Part shown: positions 10,108 through 21,851 of the stretch, in pieces
Position numbering within the stretch: position 1 is the stretch's first letter
Layout of the letters: each line of letters opens with the position of its first letter
NCBI RefSeq assembly: GCF_000235425.2
Contig: NZ_KI912266.1
Location: 2,647,956 to 2,711,955, forward strand
Source: Pseudofrankia saprophytica
GTDB taxonomy: Bacteria; Actinomycetota; Actinomycetes; Frankiales; Frankiaceae
Length of the DNA stretch: 64,000 nt
Reading direction: 5' to 3'
Notes under the pieces: generated by a model
Databases searched by the model: none
Seen by the model: only the letters and a program-made list of their open reading frames with translations
What the model was told of the DNA's origin: nothing
Program-made: the position numbers and the translations under genes

Positions 10108-10764
10108 ATGCGGCGGTTCGACTGCACGGACGAGGCGGCCAGGCGGACTGGCCTGGAGGCGGCCGCGGGCGCGGTCGGGCGGGGCGACCTCGTCGTCCTG
10201 CCCACCGACACGGTGTACGGGATCGGCGCGGACGCGTTCGACGCCTCCGCGGTGCGGGCGTTGCTCGCCGCGAAGGGACGCGGCCGGGATATGCCGGTGC
10301 CCGTCCTGATCGGCTCGTGGCGGACGCTCGAGGGCCTGGTCAACAACGTCACCATGCCCGTACGCGAGCTCACCAGGGCGTTCTGGCCCGGCGGCCTGAC
10401 CGTCATCGTGCAGCAGGCTCCTTCGCTGCGCTGGGATCTCGGTGACAGCCGTGGCACGGTGGCGGTGCGGATGCCTCTCCACCCGGTCGCGATCGACCTT
10501 CTCGGCCGGACGGGGCCGATGGCCGTCTCCAGCGCGAACCGGTCCGGCAGGCCGGCCGCGACCACCGCGGACGAGGCCGTGGCCCAGCTCGGCGAACAGG
10601 TGGAGGTCTACCTCGACGCCGGACCCGTGACGGTGGGCATCGCGTCCACGATCGTCGACTGCACCACCGAGATTCCCCGGGTGGTCCGGCTCGGCGCGAT
10701 CGACCTGGCGACGTTGCGCGCGGTGCTGCCTCTGGTCGAGGCGCCGGCGGGAGTCTCCTCATGA
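10108..10764 (+). CDS. tsaC: L-threonylcarbamoyladenylate synthase (YrdC/Sua5 family)
   Basis: 218 residues. It makes threonylcarbamoyl-AMP from threonine, bicarbonate and ATP for the t6A modification of tRNAs that read ANN codons. Family features are VVLPTDTVYGIGADAF (near 10195-10245), KGRGRDMPVPVLI, and SSANRSGRPA (near 10530). It is a single YrdC domain with no C-terminal Sua5 domain. ATG 10108 has CGAGGGA close upstream; a longer frame begins at 10006 but adds a Gly/Pro/Arg-rich stretch foreign to the family. It sits between prmC and wecA, as in mycobacteria and streptomycetes. Confidence 0.93.
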   Translation: MRRFDCTDEAARRTGLEAAAGAVGRGDLVVLPTDTVYGIGADAFDASAVRALLAAKGRGRDMPVPVLIGSWRTLEGLVNNVTMPVRELTRAFWPGGLTVIVQQAPSLRWDLGDSRGTVAVRMPLHPVAIDLLGRTGPMAVSSANRSGRPAATTADEAVAQLGEQVEVYLDAGPVTVGIASTIVDCTTEIPRVVRLGAIDLATLRAVLPLVEAPAGVSS

Positions 10765-10788
10765 CCTGCGGCGGTGGGGAGCGGCGCC

Positions 10789-11928
10789 GTGCGTGAGTAC
10801 GCGCTCGTCTTCGTCGTCGCGGCGGCTGTCACCTACCTGACGACGCCGGTCGCGAGGGCGCTGGCGCTACGCATCGGCGCCGTCGCCGGGGTGCGGGCCC
10901 GAGACGTACATGTCATGCCGACGGCGCGGCTCGGCGGGCTCGCGATGCTGGCAGGCCTCTACGCCGGGCTCGCGGTCGCCGACCGGCTGCCGTTCCTGTC
11001 GCAGGTCTCGCGCGACTGGTCCGAGCCGCGCGCCGTGCTCATCGCGGCGACCCTGATCTGCCTGCTCGGCGTCGCCGACGACAAGTGGGAGCTGGACTCG
11101 CTGACCAAGCTGGCCGGCCAGATGGTGGCCGCCGCCGTGATGGTGCAGCTCGGGGTGCAGTTCTCGTTCGCCATCAACTGGGACAGCGAGACGACGCTCA
11201 GCCTCGGCCCGGAGACCGCCGTACCGATCTCGATCCTCGCCGTCGTCGTCCTCGTCAACGCGATGAACTTCATCGACGGTCTGGACGGGCTGGCCGCCGG
11301 CGTCGCCGCGATCGCCGCCGGGGCGACGTTCTACTTCGCCTACTCGCTCGCCGTCCTCAACGGTTTCGAGCGGGCCGCGCCGGCGGCGCTGCTGGCCGCC
11401 GTCACGGCGGGTGTCTGCATCGGCTTCCTGCCCCACAACTTCAACCCGGCCAAGCTGTTCATGGGCGACTCCGGGTCGATGCTCATCGGCCTGCTGTCGG
11501 CCTCGTCGATGATCTCGGTGACGGGCCAGGTCGCCTACGGCGGCTACGCCGGCCCGTCCCGCTCGCTGCCGTCGCTGATCCCGCTCGCGATCCCGATCGC
11601 CGTGCTGATGGTGCCGTTCCTCGATCTCGGCCTCGCGGTCATCCGCCGGACGAGGGCCGGCCGCTCGCCGTTCGCGCCGGACAAGATGCACCTGCACCAC
11701 CGCATGCTGGAGATTGGCAAGTCGCAGGTCAGGGCCGTGCTGTTCATGTACTTCTGGGCCGCGCTCATCGGGTTCGGCGGGGTGGCGGCGTCGTTCTCGT
11801 CCGCGCCGCTGCCGATCCTGCTCGCGACCCTCGGGTTTGGCCTGCTTGGCCTCGTGGTGCTGCTCCTGCTCGGCCAACGCACCGCGCGGCGCGCGGCCAA
11901 CGCCGCGGGCGTGTCGACCTCACCCTGA
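10789..11928 (+). CDS. wecA: Undecaprenyl-phosphate N-acetylglucosaminyl 1-phosphate transferase family
   Basis: 379 residues, polytopic membrane protein of the MraY/WecA family with about 10-11 hydrophobic segments. It links a sugar-1-phosphate to a polyprenyl phosphate; in mycobacteria the orthologue (Rfe/WecA) starts the arabinogalactan linker. Motifs: DDKWELDSLTKL (near 11080), NAMNFIDGLDGLAAG (near 11260), FMGDSGSMLIG (near 11458) and HLHHRML (near 11690). GTG 10789 is preferred over GTG 10774 because GGGGAG precedes it by eight bases and MREYAL is a typical N-terminus. Which sugar is used here is not visible. Confidence 0.92.
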   Translation: MREYALVFVVAAAVTYLTTPVARALALRIGAVAGVRARDVHVMPTARLGGLAMLAGLYAGLAVADRLPFLSQVSRDWSEPRAVLIAATLICLLGVADDKWELDSLTKLAGQMVAAAVMVQLGVQFSFAINWDSETTLSLGPETAVPISILAVVVLVNAMNFIDGLDGLAAGVAAIAAGATFYFAYSLAVLNGFERAAPAALLAAVTAGVCIGFLPHNFNPAKLFMGDSGSMLIGLLSASSMISVTGQVAYGGYAGPSRSLPSLIPLAIPIAVLMVPFLDLGLAVIRRTRAGRSPFAPDKMHLHHRMLEIGKSQVRAVLFMYFWAALIGFGGVAASFSSAPLPILLATLGFGLLGLVVLLLLGQRTARRAANAAGVSTSP

Positions 11929-12107
11929 CGCCCGGTCCGGGCTGGGCGGGACGGCCCTGGCCCGTCCCGCCGGGGGCCAATGTGGTCGGGGTCGCCTTGG
12001 CCGAGCTGGCGTGGGCCGCCGGCCGATACCGTGGAGGTGGTGTCCGCGCCAGTGGGCGGGGCCTGAACGGTCACGAAGGCCCGGCGGTCACGAAGGAGAG
12101 CCTGTTG

Positions 12108-12677
12108 GTGACAGGAAGAGTGGGCGACGCGCCCGCCGACGGCCGCGCGACCGAGACGAAGCCGCCCGTGGGCGCCGCTCCTCGGCAGCCGCTGAGCAGC
12201 GCGCCGATCATCAGGCTCGGGTTGATGGTCAGCGCGGTGATCGCCGTCGGCGCTGTCGCGCTCGGTGCGGGCCTGCGGGGCTGGCCGGGTGTCGCGGCGG
12301 CGCTTCTCGGCGTCGGAATCGTCGTGATCTTCTTCTCCGCCAGCAAGATCGCGGTCGGTTTCGTGGCTCGCCGGGCGCCGCAGCTGCTGCTGCCGGCCGC
12401 GCTCGGCATCTACGGCTTCAAGATCCTCCTGCTCGGGGTGCTGCTGGTGGCACTGGACGGGGTGGAGGCGGTGAACCTCTCGACGCTGGCCTGGACGGTG
12501 CTCGCTGGCGTGTTCGGGTGGGTCGGTGCCGAGGTGTGGGCCGCCACCCGCACCCGGGTGCCGTTCTTCGACCCGACCACGTTCGCCGCCCGCCACCCCG
12601 ACGCCGCCGGCCGGCCGGACGGCCACGCCACCCGGTCCTCGGCGCGCGGCGCGTCGGCGCCCGGCTCGCGCGGGTAG
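12108..12677 (+). CDS. atpI: ATP synthase protein I-like membrane protein
   Basis: 189 residues with four hydrophobic segments, beginning near IIRLGLMVSAVIAVGAVALG and ending with VLAGVFGWVGAEVWAAT. It fits the AtpI/UncI family encoded before atpB, which is thought to help assemble the c-ring. The N-terminal ~35 and C-terminal ~35 residues are polar and low in complexity. GTG 12108 is preferred because AAGGAGAG lies 8-9 bases upstream; a TTG three bases earlier is an alternative. It lies between wecA and atpB, where Rv1303 stands in M. tuberculosis. Confidence 0.8.
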   Translation: MTGRVGDAPADGRATETKPPVGAAPRQPLSSAPIIRLGLMVSAVIAVGAVALGAGLRGWPGVAAALLGVGIVVIFFSASKIAVGFVARRAPQLLLPAALGIYGFKILLLGVLLVALDGVEAVNLSTLAWTVLAGVFGWVGAEVWAATRTRVPFFDPTTFAARHPDAAGRPDGHATRSSARGASAPGSRG

Positions 12678-12687
12678 CGGGCAGGCG

Positions 12688-12993
12688 ATGAGCTCGACGA
12701 ACAGGGGCGTGGGCCGGGAGCCCAGCGGCGACGGTGACCGTCGCGCCGGGAAAGCCCGGCGGGGCGGCGGCGGACCAGCGGGGGGCGGAAGCCGGCCGCC
12801 GAACCGGGAGCGCACCCCGGGTGAGGCCTGGAACGCGGTCGGCACGCTCGGCGCCGGCATCGCCTTCTGGGGCCTGGTCGGGTGGGGCATCGACCGGCTC
12901 ACCGGCCTGCACAACGTGTTCCTGCCGATCGGGATCGTGCTCGGCCTCGCCGCGGCCCTCTACCTGGTGATCTACCAGGCGCTGCGCCGGTAG
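12688..12993 (+). CDS. AtpZ-like small membrane protein
   Basis: 101 residues. The first ~45 are Arg/Gly-rich and probably disordered. The rest has two membrane helices: VGTLGAGIAFWGLVGWGIDR and a second starting at NVFLPIGIVLGLAAALY. This two-helix GxGxxxW layout fits the AtpZ/AtpI family (putative F0F1 ATPase accessory protein). ATG 12688 starts ten bases after the atpI-like stop. Having both an AtpI-like and an AtpZ-like protein before atpB suggests a role in ATP synthase assembly; this is inferred from position. Confidence 0.7.
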   Translation: MSSTNRGVGREPSGDGDRRAGKARRGGGGPAGGGSRPPNRERTPGEAWNAVGTLGAGIAFWGLVGWGIDRLTGLHNVFLPIGIVLGLAAALYLVIYQALRR

Positions 12994-13520
12994 GCCGGGT
13001 CCTGGTCGCGGGGCGAGTCCCATGGCTGGACCGCGTGGTCGGTGGCGGTGCGTAGCCGGGGGCCTCGGCCGGTTCGGTGCGCAGCGCGATCGGGTGAATC
13101 GTCCGCTGTCCGAAATGTCGCTCCGCGTGTCCGCGCGCCCCCGTAACGCCAAGGGGCGCACAACAGACCGAAAAGCGGCGGCAACGTGTAGATGAACCCG
13201 ACGCGGGGCGGATCGCAGCGCGTGCCGCGATGGCGGAGGTGTGGATAGTATTCGCGGTACCGGGCGCCGACACGTCGGCCCCGCCGGAGACGGTCTGCCG
13301 CTGGGCCACGCGCCTGGCCGAAGGACATGCGATCATGCGGTCCACGCATGTCCATGGGCCATGGGCATCGTTAGTCTCTAAGCTCGGGCGGCGCTCACGA
13401 TGCGTACAACTCGGGCGGTTGAGCCTGCGGTGCCGGTAGGGTGGGGTCCCCTCCTACGTGGGGCGGGCCTGGTTCGCCTGGTGACACTGCGTTGAAATTT
13501 AGATCATGGAGGTGTGTTGC
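12994..13520 (+). other. Leader region before atpB
   Basis: 527 bases with no convincing gene; an open frame at 13230-13439 has no family likeness or binding site. GCGCCCC (13135-13141) can pair with GGGGCGC (13153-13159), perhaps closing the upstream unit. A promoter-like pair lies at 13222-13251, and an imperfect CATGG-rich palindrome sits near 13347-13368. Confidence 0.5.
13222..13251 (+). promoter_or_regulatory. Candidate promoter of the atp operon
   Basis: GTGCCG (13222-13227), 18 bases, then TAGTAT (13246-13251), which matches TANNNT. It is the most AT-rich spot in the region. It would give a leader of about 265 bases before atpB. The -35 match is weak. Confidence 0.3.
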
Positions 13521-14399
13521 GTGCCCGTCCTCGCCGCTAGTGACGAGGGCTTCGAGGGTCCTACGACCGCGGTCTTCAACCCGCCGCATTGGTTTGACGT
13601 GGACCTGGGTCCCTTCAACTTCTACCTGAACAAGGCCACCGCGCTGGTGATCTTCTCGGCGCTGTTCGTCGGTGTCCTGTTCTGGCTCGCGTACCGTCGC
13701 GCCTCGATCGTCCCTCGTGGGCTGCAGAACTTCGCCGAGTCGATTTACGACTTCATCGACGGCCAGATCTCGCGCGAGATCATCGGGAAGACCGGCCCAC
13801 GGTACACCCCCTACCTGATGGTGCTGTTCTGCTTCGTCGCGGTCTGCAACCTGCTTGCCATCATTCCGGTGGCGCAGTTCCCGGCCACGTCGCGCATCGC
13901 CATCCCGATGGTGCTGGCGATCATCACCTGGGTGATCTTCAACTGGGTCGGTATGAGGGCCAACGGCGCGGGTGCGTACTTCAAGGAGATGGTCGACCCG
14001 GCGCCGCAGGCGATGCTGCCGATCCGGCTCATCCTCGCGCCGATCGAGATCCTGTCGACGCTGATCGTGCGGCCCTTCACGCTCGCGGTCCGGCTCTTCG
14101 CGAACATGTTCGCCGGCCACATGCTGCTCCTCATCTTCAGCCTCGGCGCGGAGTACATGATCCAGCGGCCGCCGTACGTGTTCGGCGCCTTCTCGTTCCT
14201 GATGACGGTCATCATGACCGGGTTCGAGCTGGTCATCGACCTGCTGCAGGCCTACATCATCACCGTGCTCACCGCCGCGTACATCGGTGGCGCGCTGGCC
14301 GCCCACGGCGGCGGCCACGACGACCCGAACGCGGAGCACGGCACCGAAGCGCCCGAGCCCGAGTCCGCGCCCGTCGCGGCCGTCGCGGCGCACTCCTGA
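13521..14399 (+). CDS. atpB: ATP synthase F0 subunit a
   Basis: 292 residues; the membrane subunit that forms the proton half-channels beside the c-ring. The essential arginine is in [14 protein letters not shown] (near bases 14080-14120), and the second channel helix [23 protein letters not shown]... follows after 14220. GTG 13521 is chosen because TGGAGGTG lies six bases upstream; an in-frame ATG at 13506 would place that site inside the gene. The C-terminal ~30 residues are a His/Glu/Ala-rich tail. It is the first structural gene of the atp operon. Confidence 0.95.
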   Translation: MPVLAASDEGFEGPTTAVFNPPHWFDVDLGPFNFYLNKATALVIFSALFVGVLFWLAYRRASIVPRGLQNFAESIYDFIDGQISREIIGKTGPRYTPYLMVLFCFVAVCNLLAIIPVAQFPATSRIAIPMVLAIITWVIFNWVGMRANGAGAYFKEMVDPAPQAMLPIRLILAPIEILSTLIVRPFTLAVRLFANMFAGHMLLLIFSLGAEYMIQRPPYVFGAFSFLMTVIMTGFELVIDLLQAYIITVLTAAYIGGALAAHGGGHDDPNAEHGTEAPEPESAPVAAVAAHS

Positions 14400-14451
14400 T
14401 TTTTCGGACACCACGACCCGCACCGGTGAGTCCCGGTGCCCGACAGGATAA

Positions 14452-14706
<255 letters not shown>

Positions 14707-14719
14707 TCCGAGGACGAGC

Positions 14720-15307
14720 GTGAGCGCCACGTCGACAATCCTGCTCGCCGCCACCACCACGGATCACTCGGACGAAAACGTCCTGGTTCCGCCGGTGGGC
14801 GAACTCATCATCGGCATTGTTTCGTTCGGGCTGCTCGTCGCGTTCTTCTTCTGGAAGGTCAAGCCCCAGATCCAGAAGTTCTACGCGGACCGGACCGAGC
14901 GCATCGAGGGCGGCCTGGCTCGGGCCGAGGCCGCTCAGGTGGAGGCGCAGGCACTGCTGGAGCAGTACCGCGCGCAGCTCGCCGAGGCACGCGCCGAGGC
15001 GTCGCGAATCCGCGACGAGGCGGCCGTGCAGGGCCGTCAGATCGTGGCGGACCTGCGGGCCCAGGCCGACCGCGAGGTCGCTGAGATCCGGGCCCGCGGC
15101 GAGACGCAGCTCGCGGCGGAGCGATCGCAGATCGTCAACTCGCTGCGCGCCGAGCTGGGTGGGGTGGCTCTCGAGCTCGCCACCAAGATCGTCGGGCACG
15201 AGCTGGCTCGGCCGGAGGAGCACGCCCACCTGATCGACGACTTCATCGCGGCGCTCGACGCTTCCGGTGACGCTGCCGCGGCCGCGCCCGCCGGGTCGGG
15301 AGGCTGA
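14720..15307 (+). CDS. atpF: ATP synthase F0 subunit b
   Basis: 195 residues; the peripheral stalk. One N-terminal membrane helix (near residues 25-50) is followed by a long charged helix rich in Ala, Glu, Arg and Gln, typical of the b dimer. GTG 14720 has CCGAGGA upstream. The stop is two bases before the GTG of atpH, so b and delta are translated together. No b/delta fusion as in mycobacteria is present; delta is separate. Confidence 0.95.
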   Translation: MSATSTILLAATTTDHSDENVLVPPVGELIIGIVSFGLLVAFFFWKVKPQIQKFYADRTERIEGGLARAEAAQVEAQALLEQYRAQLAEARAEASRIRDEAAVQGRQIVADLRAQADREVAEIRARGETQLAAERSQIVNSLRAELGGVALELATKIVGHELARPEEHAHLIDDFIAALDASGDAAAAAPAGSGG

Positions 15308-15309
15308 CG

Positions 15310-16158
15310 GTGGAGGGACCCAGCCGGGCGGCTCTCGTCGCGGCGCGGGCGACCCTTGACCAGATCACCGCGGTCCCGCCGGGTGGCGGGGCCGTGGCCG
15401 GTCAGGCGAGACGGCCGGACGCGGGGCGGATCGGTGCCGATCTGCGCGCCGTCGCCGACCTGCTCGGTGAGGATCTGACCCTGCGGCGCGCGTTCGCTGA
15501 CTCGAGCGTGCCCGCCGGTGCCCGCGAGATCCTCGCTGAACGGCTGTTCGCGGCCCAGCTCGGCGAGGACTCGCTCACCGTCGTCAAGTCGGCCGTCGCG
15601 CGCCGTTGGACGCGTCCGCTCGACCTGCGGCTCGGCCTGATCGAGCTGTCCGTGGAGGCGCTGCTCGTCGACGCCGAAACCGCGGGCGCGCTGGACGAGG
15701 TCGAGGACGAGCTGTTCAGGTTCGGCCGGATCCTCGACCGCAACCCGCAGCTCTCGCTCGCGCTCACCGACCCGGCCGCGCCCGGGGCGCTCAAGGAGAC
15801 GCTCGTCGAGCGGCTGCTGGCCGGCAAGGCGCACCCGGTGACGGTGCGGCTGGCCAAGCAGGCCGTGGCCGACCGGGAGTTCGGCGACCTCTCCCGGCGG
15901 ATCGAGCAGTTCAGCCGGATCGCCGCCGCGCGCCGCGACCGCGTGGTCGCCGTCGTGCGCACCGCCGTGCCACTCGACGGCGACCAGCTCACCCGGCTGC
16001 GCACGGCGCTGTCCCGGTACTTCGGCCGCGAGATCCAGGTGCAGACCGACCTCGACCCCGCCGTGCTCGGCGGTGTCGTCGTGCGGGTCGGCGACGAGCT
16101 CGTCGACGGGTCCGTGCTGCGCCGGCTCGCCGCCGCCCGCCAGGCTCTGGCGCGGTAG
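15310..16158 (+). CDS. atpH: ATP synthase F1 subunit delta
   Basis: 282 residues, longer than the ~180 of E. coli. It joins the b stalk to the top of F1. The N-terminal domain begins around ADLRAVADLLGEDLTLRRAF, and the C-terminal signature VLGGVVVRVGDELVDGSVL (near bases 16066-16120) is characteristic. Actinobacterial delta subunits of about 270 residues are common. It is followed by 202 bases before atpA that contain no gene. Confidence 0.94.
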   Translation: MEGPSRAALVAARATLDQITAVPPGGGAVAGQARRPDAGRIGADLRAVADLLGEDLTLRRAFADSSVPAGAREILAERLFAAQLGEDSLTVVKSAVARRWTRPLDLRLGLIELSVEALLVDAETAGALDEVEDELFRFGRILDRNPQLSLALTDPAAPGALKETLVERLLAGKAHPVTVRLAKQAVADREFGDLSRRIEQFSRIAAARRDRVVAVVRTAVPLDGDQLTRLRTALSRYFGREIQVQTDLDPAVLGGVVVRVGDELVDGSVLRRLAAARQALAR

Positions 16159-16360
16159 CGCCGGTGAGCATGACGACCCAGGTACGAGGCCACGCCGCCG
16201 GCGGTCACCGCCGACGGCGCGGCCTCGCGTCCCTCGCCTGCTCCGAACTGAAGGTTCCGGTCCCGACAAAGGCCGACTCCGTACTTGCCGTCCTCTTCGA
16301 GGCCGGACATACCCATGCTGGGCGACCGATTCCCATGCCCCGCAATGAAGGACCGAAGCG

Positions 16361-18013
16361 ATGACAGAGCTGACCATCCGGCCGGAGGAGATTCGCGACG
16401 CCCTCCGGGACTACGTCGAATCGTTCCAGGCCACCTCCGCCGACCGGGAGGAGGTGGGCCGCGTCATCCTGACCGGTGACGGGATCGCCCGGGTCGAGGG
16501 CCTCCCGCACACCATGACCAACGAGCTGCTGGAGTTCTCCGGCGGCGTGCTCGGCCTCGCGCTCAACCTAGAGGTCGGCGAGATCGGCTGCGTCATCCTC
16601 GGTGAGGGCTCGCACATCGAGGAGGGCCAGGAGGTCCGCCGGACCGGGCGCATCCTGGCGGCCCCGGTCGGCGACGGCTTCCTCGGGCGAGTCGTCGACC
16701 CGCTGGGCCGGCCGATCGACGGCCTCGGCCCGCTCGAGACCGAGGGCGAGCGTGCCCTGGAGCTGCAGGCGCCCACGGTCGTGCAGCGCCAGCCGGTCAA
16801 GGAGCCACTGCAGACCGGCATCAAGGCCATCGACGCGATGACCGCCATCGGTCGCGGCCAGCGGCAGCTGATCATCGGTGACCGGCAGACGGGCAAGACC
16901 ACCGTCGCCATCGACGCGATCATCAACCAGCGCGCGAACTGGGAGAGCGGCGACCCGAAGAAGCAGGTCAAGTGCGTCTACGTCGCCATCGGCCAGAAGA
17001 AGTCGACCATCCGTGAGGTCGTCAACACGCTGGAAGAGGCCGGCGCGCTGGCGTACACCACGATCGTCGCGGCTCCCGCTGACGAGCCGGCCGGCTTCAA
17101 GTACATCGCCCCGTACACCGGCTCGGCCATCGGCCAGCACTGGATGTACAACGGCCAGCACGCGCTGATCGTCTTCGACGACCTCTCGAAGCAGGCCGAG
17201 GCGTACCGCGCGATCTCGCTGCTGCTGCGCCGCCCGCCGGGCCGTGAGGCCTACCCGGGAGACGTCTTCTACCTGCACTCCCGCCTGCTGGAGCGCTGCG
17301 CGAAGCTGTCCGACGAGCTGGGTGGCGGCTCGATGACCGGCCTGCCGATCATCGAGACCAAGGGCAACGACATCTCGGCGTACATCCCGACGAACGTCAT
17401 CTCCATCACCGACGGCCAGATCTTCCTGGAGTCGGACCTGTTCAACCAGGGTGTGCGGCCGGCCATCAACGTCGGTACCTCGGTGTCCCGGGTCGGCGGC
17501 AGCGCGCAGGTCAAGGCGATGAAGTCGGTCGCCGGCCGCCTGCGCCTCGACCTCGCCCAGTACCGCGAGCTGGAGTCGTTCGCGTCGTTCGGCTCCGACC
17601 TGGACAAGGCCTCGCGCGACCAGCTCGCCCGTGGTTCGCGGCTCGTCGAGCTGCTCAAGCAGCCGCAGAACCAGCCGTTCCCGGTCGAGCGCCAGGTCGC
17701 GTCGGTCTGGGCCGGCACCACCGGGAAGCTCGACGAGATCCCGGTCGGGGAGATCCGCCGGTTCGAGACCGAGTTCCTCGACTTCCTCAGCCGGTCGTAC
17801 GCCGGCATCTACGAGGTCATCTCGGCCACGGGCAAGCTCGACGACTCGACGGTGGCCGACCTGGAGAAGGCGATCGGCGAGTTCAAGGGGCAGTTCACGC
17901 TTTCGTCCGGCCAGCCGCTGGTCAACGAGGCGGCCCCCGACGCGCTGGAGCCCGAGGAGATCGAGCAGGAAGCGATCCGGGTGCACCGCCCGAAGCCGGT
18001 CGAGAAGGTCTGA
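16361..18013 (+). CDS. atpA: ATP synthase F1 subunit alpha
   Basis: 550 residues. It holds the non-catalytic nucleotide sites and the arginine finger in the F1 head. The Walker A motif GDRQTGKT lies near residues 173-180, and [14 protein letters not shown] near 365-378 is a family signature. ATG 16361 has GAAGGACCGAAG upstream. The C-terminus is extended beyond the E. coli protein by ~20 acidic residues ([15 protein letters not shown]). atpG starts five bases after its stop. Confidence 0.97.
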   Translation: MTELTIRPEEIRDALRDYVESFQATSADREEVGRVILTGDGIARVEGLPHTMTNELLEFSGGVLGLALNLEVGEIGCVILGEGSHIEEGQEVRRTGRILAAPVGDGFLGRVVDPLGRPIDGLGPLETEGERALELQAPTVVQRQPVKEPLQTGIKAIDAMTAIGRGQRQLIIGDRQTGKTTVAIDAIINQRANWESGDPKKQVKCVYVAIGQKKSTIREVVNTLEEAGALAYTTIVAAPADEPAGFKYIAPYTGSAIGQHWMYNGQHALIVFDDLSKQAEAYRAISLLLRRPPGREAYPGDVFYLHSRLLERCAKLSDELGGGSMTGLPIIETKGNDISAYIPTNVISITDGQIFLESDLFNQGVRPAINVGTSVSRVGGSAQVKAMKSVAGRLRLDLAQYRELESFASFGSDLDKASRDQLARGSRLVELLKQPQNQPFPVERQVASVWAGTTGKLDEIPVGEIRRFETEFLDFLSRSYAGIYEVISATGKLDDSTVADLEKAIGEFKGQFTLSSGQPLVNEAAPDALEPEEIEQEAIRVHRPKPVEKV

Positions 18014-18017
18014 TCCA

Positions 18018-18914
18018 GTGGCCGGCCAGCTTCGCGAGTATCGGCGGCGTGTCCGCACGGTCCAGTCGACGAAGAAGATCACCCGCGCGATGGAGCTCAT
18101 CGCGGCGTCCCGGATCGCCAAGGCCCGCGCGCGGGTCGCGGCGTCCCGGCCGTACGCGGCCGAGATCACCCGGGTGATCAGCGCGGTGGCGTCGCAGTCG
18201 ACCGTCAACCACCCGCTGACCACCGAGCGGTCCGGGGTCACCCGGGCCGCGGTGGTGGTCGTGACCTCCGACCGCGGCCTCGCGGGCGGCTACAGCTCCA
18301 ACGCACTGCGGCGGGCGGGCGAGCTCATGGAGCTGCTCGACGACGAGGGCAAGTCCGTGGCCCTGTACGCGGTCGGCCGCAAAGCCGTCACGTACTACCG
18401 GTTCCGTGGCCGGGAGCTCGCGAGCGAGTTCACCGGGTTCACCGAGCAGCCGTCGTACGCGGACGCGAAGGCGATCGCGGACGAGCTGCTCGGGGCGTTC
18501 GTCACCGACGAGGCTGACGGCGGCGTGGGCGAGATCCACATCGTCTACACCGAGTACGTCAGCGCGCTGACGCAGACGCCCGAGGCGCACCGGCTGCTGC
18601 CGATGGTGCTGGAGGAGACGACCGAGGCGCCGGTGGGCGGTCCGCTGCCGGTGTACGAGTTCGAGCCGTCGGCGGAGGGGGTGCTCGACGCGCTGCTGCC
18701 CCGCTACGTCGAGAGCCGTCTCTACGTCGCGCTGCTCGAGGCGGCCGCCTCGGAGTCGGCCTCCCGGCAACGGGCGATGAAGTCGGCGACGGACAACGCC
18801 GAGGAGCTCATCCGCACCTACACCCGGCTGGCCAACCGGGCCCGCCAGGAGGCGATCACCCAGGAGATCTCGGAGATCGTCGGCGGCGCGAACGCGCTGG
18901 CGGACGCCGGGTAG
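18018..18914 (+). CDS. atpG: ATP synthase F1 subunit gamma
   Basis: 298 residues; the central rotor shaft. The N-terminal helix GQLREYRRRVRTVQSTKKIT and the C-terminal helix TRLANRARQEAITQEISEIV are the conserved coiled-coil pair. GTG 18018 is four bases downstream of the atpA stop. Between 18915 and 19417 the operon is interrupted by a gene-free stretch, unlike the tight atpG-atpD spacing usual in the family. Confidence 0.96.
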   Translation: MAGQLREYRRRVRTVQSTKKITRAMELIAASRIAKARARVAASRPYAAEITRVISAVASQSTVNHPLTTERSGVTRAAVVVVTSDRGLAGGYSSNALRRAGELMELLDDEGKSVALYAVGRKAVTYYRFRGRELASEFTGFTEQPSYADAKAIADELLGAFVTDEADGGVGEIHIVYTEYVSALTQTPEAHRLLPMVLEETTEAPVGGPLPVYEFEPSAEGVLDALLPRYVESRLYVALLEAAASESASRQRAMKSATDNAEELIRTYTRLANRARQEAITQEISEIVGGANALADAG

Positions 18915-20832
<1,918 letters not shown>

Positions 20833-20833
<1 letters not shown>

Positions 20834-21096
20834 TGGCGACGATGCGGGTCGCGATCGTCTCCCCGGAGGAGGAGATCTGGTCCGGCGAGGCGAACTTCGT
20901 CCTCGCCACGACCACCGACGGCGACCTCGGTGTCTGGCCACGGCACGTCCCGTTGCTGGGCGTGCTGAGGGACGGCGGCGACGTCAAGGTGGAGACCGAC
21001 GGGGGCGACTTCCTCTACACCGTCGGCGGCGGGTTCATCTCCGTCACCAAGGACGGCGTCAGCATCCTCGCCGAGACGGCGGCGCTGAAGTCCTGA
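20833..21096 (+). CDS. atpC: ATP synthase F1 subunit epsilon, beta-sandwich domain only
   Basis: 87 residues. The visible part is the N-terminal ten-strand sandwich: VAIVSPEEEIWSGEANFVLA, GDLGVWPRHVPLLGVL and FLYTVGGGFISVTKDGVSIL. The protein ends at AETAALKS, just where the C-terminal helical hairpin would begin; actinobacterial epsilon is usually about 120-125 residues. The frame ends in a clean TGA followed by a strong terminator, with no leftover helix code seen. GTG 20833 overlaps the atpD TAG by one base; ATG 20842 is an alternative. Confidence 0.93.
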
Positions 21097-21128
21097 CGGC
21101 CGCTGGCCAGGTCCCACGCTGAACTCCA

Positions 21129-21163
21129 CGGCGGGGCGCGTTCACCACGAACGCGCCCCGCCG
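21129..21163 (+). terminator. Strong hairpin terminator of the atp operon
   Basis: A perfect 15-bp stem (CGGCGGGGCGCGTTC at 21129-21143 with its complement at 21149-21163) around the loop ACCAC, followed by CTGTTGTTTCC. It lies 33 bases after the atpC stop and before the convergent cobalamin gene, so it may serve both strands. Confidence 0.85.
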
Positions 21164-21225
21164 CTGTTGTTTCCTGACTTGTCAACGAGAGCGCGCTGTG
21201 TGGCGCGATCCGCTCACAGCTCCGG

Positions 21226-21798
21226 TCAGGCGTTGCCGCCTGGGCGCCACTTGACGTCACCGCCGGGGTTGGCGACGCGGCTCAGGATGAACAGCAGGTC
21301 GGAGAGGCGGTTGAGGTAGCGGGCCGTCAGCGGGTTCGTCCGCTCCCCGTCGACCGCGAGGAGCGTCCAGACGCTGCGCTCCGCGCGCCGCGAGACCGTC
21401 CGGGCCACGTGCAGCAGCGCGGCCCCCGCTGTGCCGCCCGGCAGGATGAACGAGTCGAGCTTCGGCAGGTCCTCGTTGAACCGGTCGCAGGCCGCCTCCA
21501 ACCGGTCGACATACGCCTGTGTCACCCGCAGCGGTGGGTACTTGGGGTCCGGCACGACCGGCGTCGACAGATCGGCGCCGACGTCGAACAGGTCGTTCTG
21601 GATCTGCTGGAGCACCTCGCGCACCTCGTCCGACAACCCACCGAGCGCCAGCGCCACGCCGATCGCCGCGTTCGTCTCGTCGGTATCCGCGTACGCCCCC
21701 AGGCGCGGATCCGTCTTCACCGTCCGCGACATATCCCCCAACGCGGTCGTCCCGTCGTCACCAGTCCTCGTGTAGATGCGCGTCAGATGGACAGCCAT
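21226..21798 (-). CDS. PduO-type cob(I)alamin adenosyltransferase
   Basis: 190 residues. It transfers the adenosyl group of ATP to cob(I)alamin, making adenosylcobalamin. Family features are IYTRTGDDGTTALGDMSR at residues 8-25, YADTDETNAAIG, and the C-terminal RYLNRLSDLLFILSR. The fold is a trimeric four-helix bundle. The place after the atp operon matches Rv1314c in M. tuberculosis. The cofactor is needed by the mutase encoded at 25581-27614 and handled by MeaB (40732-41790), so the gene serves the same B12-dependent acyl-CoA chemistry. Confidence 0.94.
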   Translation of the reverse strand: MAVHLTRIYTRTGDDGTTALGDMSRTVKTDPRLGAYADTDETNAAIGVALALGGLSDEVREVLQQIQNDLFDVGADLSTPVVPDPKYPPLRVTQAYVDRLEAACDRFNEDLPKLDSFILPGGTAGAALLHVARTVSRRAERSVWTLLAVDGERTNPLTARYLNRLSDLLFILSRVANPGGDVKWRPGGNA

Positions 21799-21851
21799 GG
21801 AGCGACCCTATGGCCGAGGCGCGTACGGGCGCCTAACTCGATCACCCGAGA

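Noticed and set aside
13230..13439. Small plus-strand frame before atpB
   Set aside because: No family likeness, no ribosome binding site, and it overlaps the promoter candidate region.
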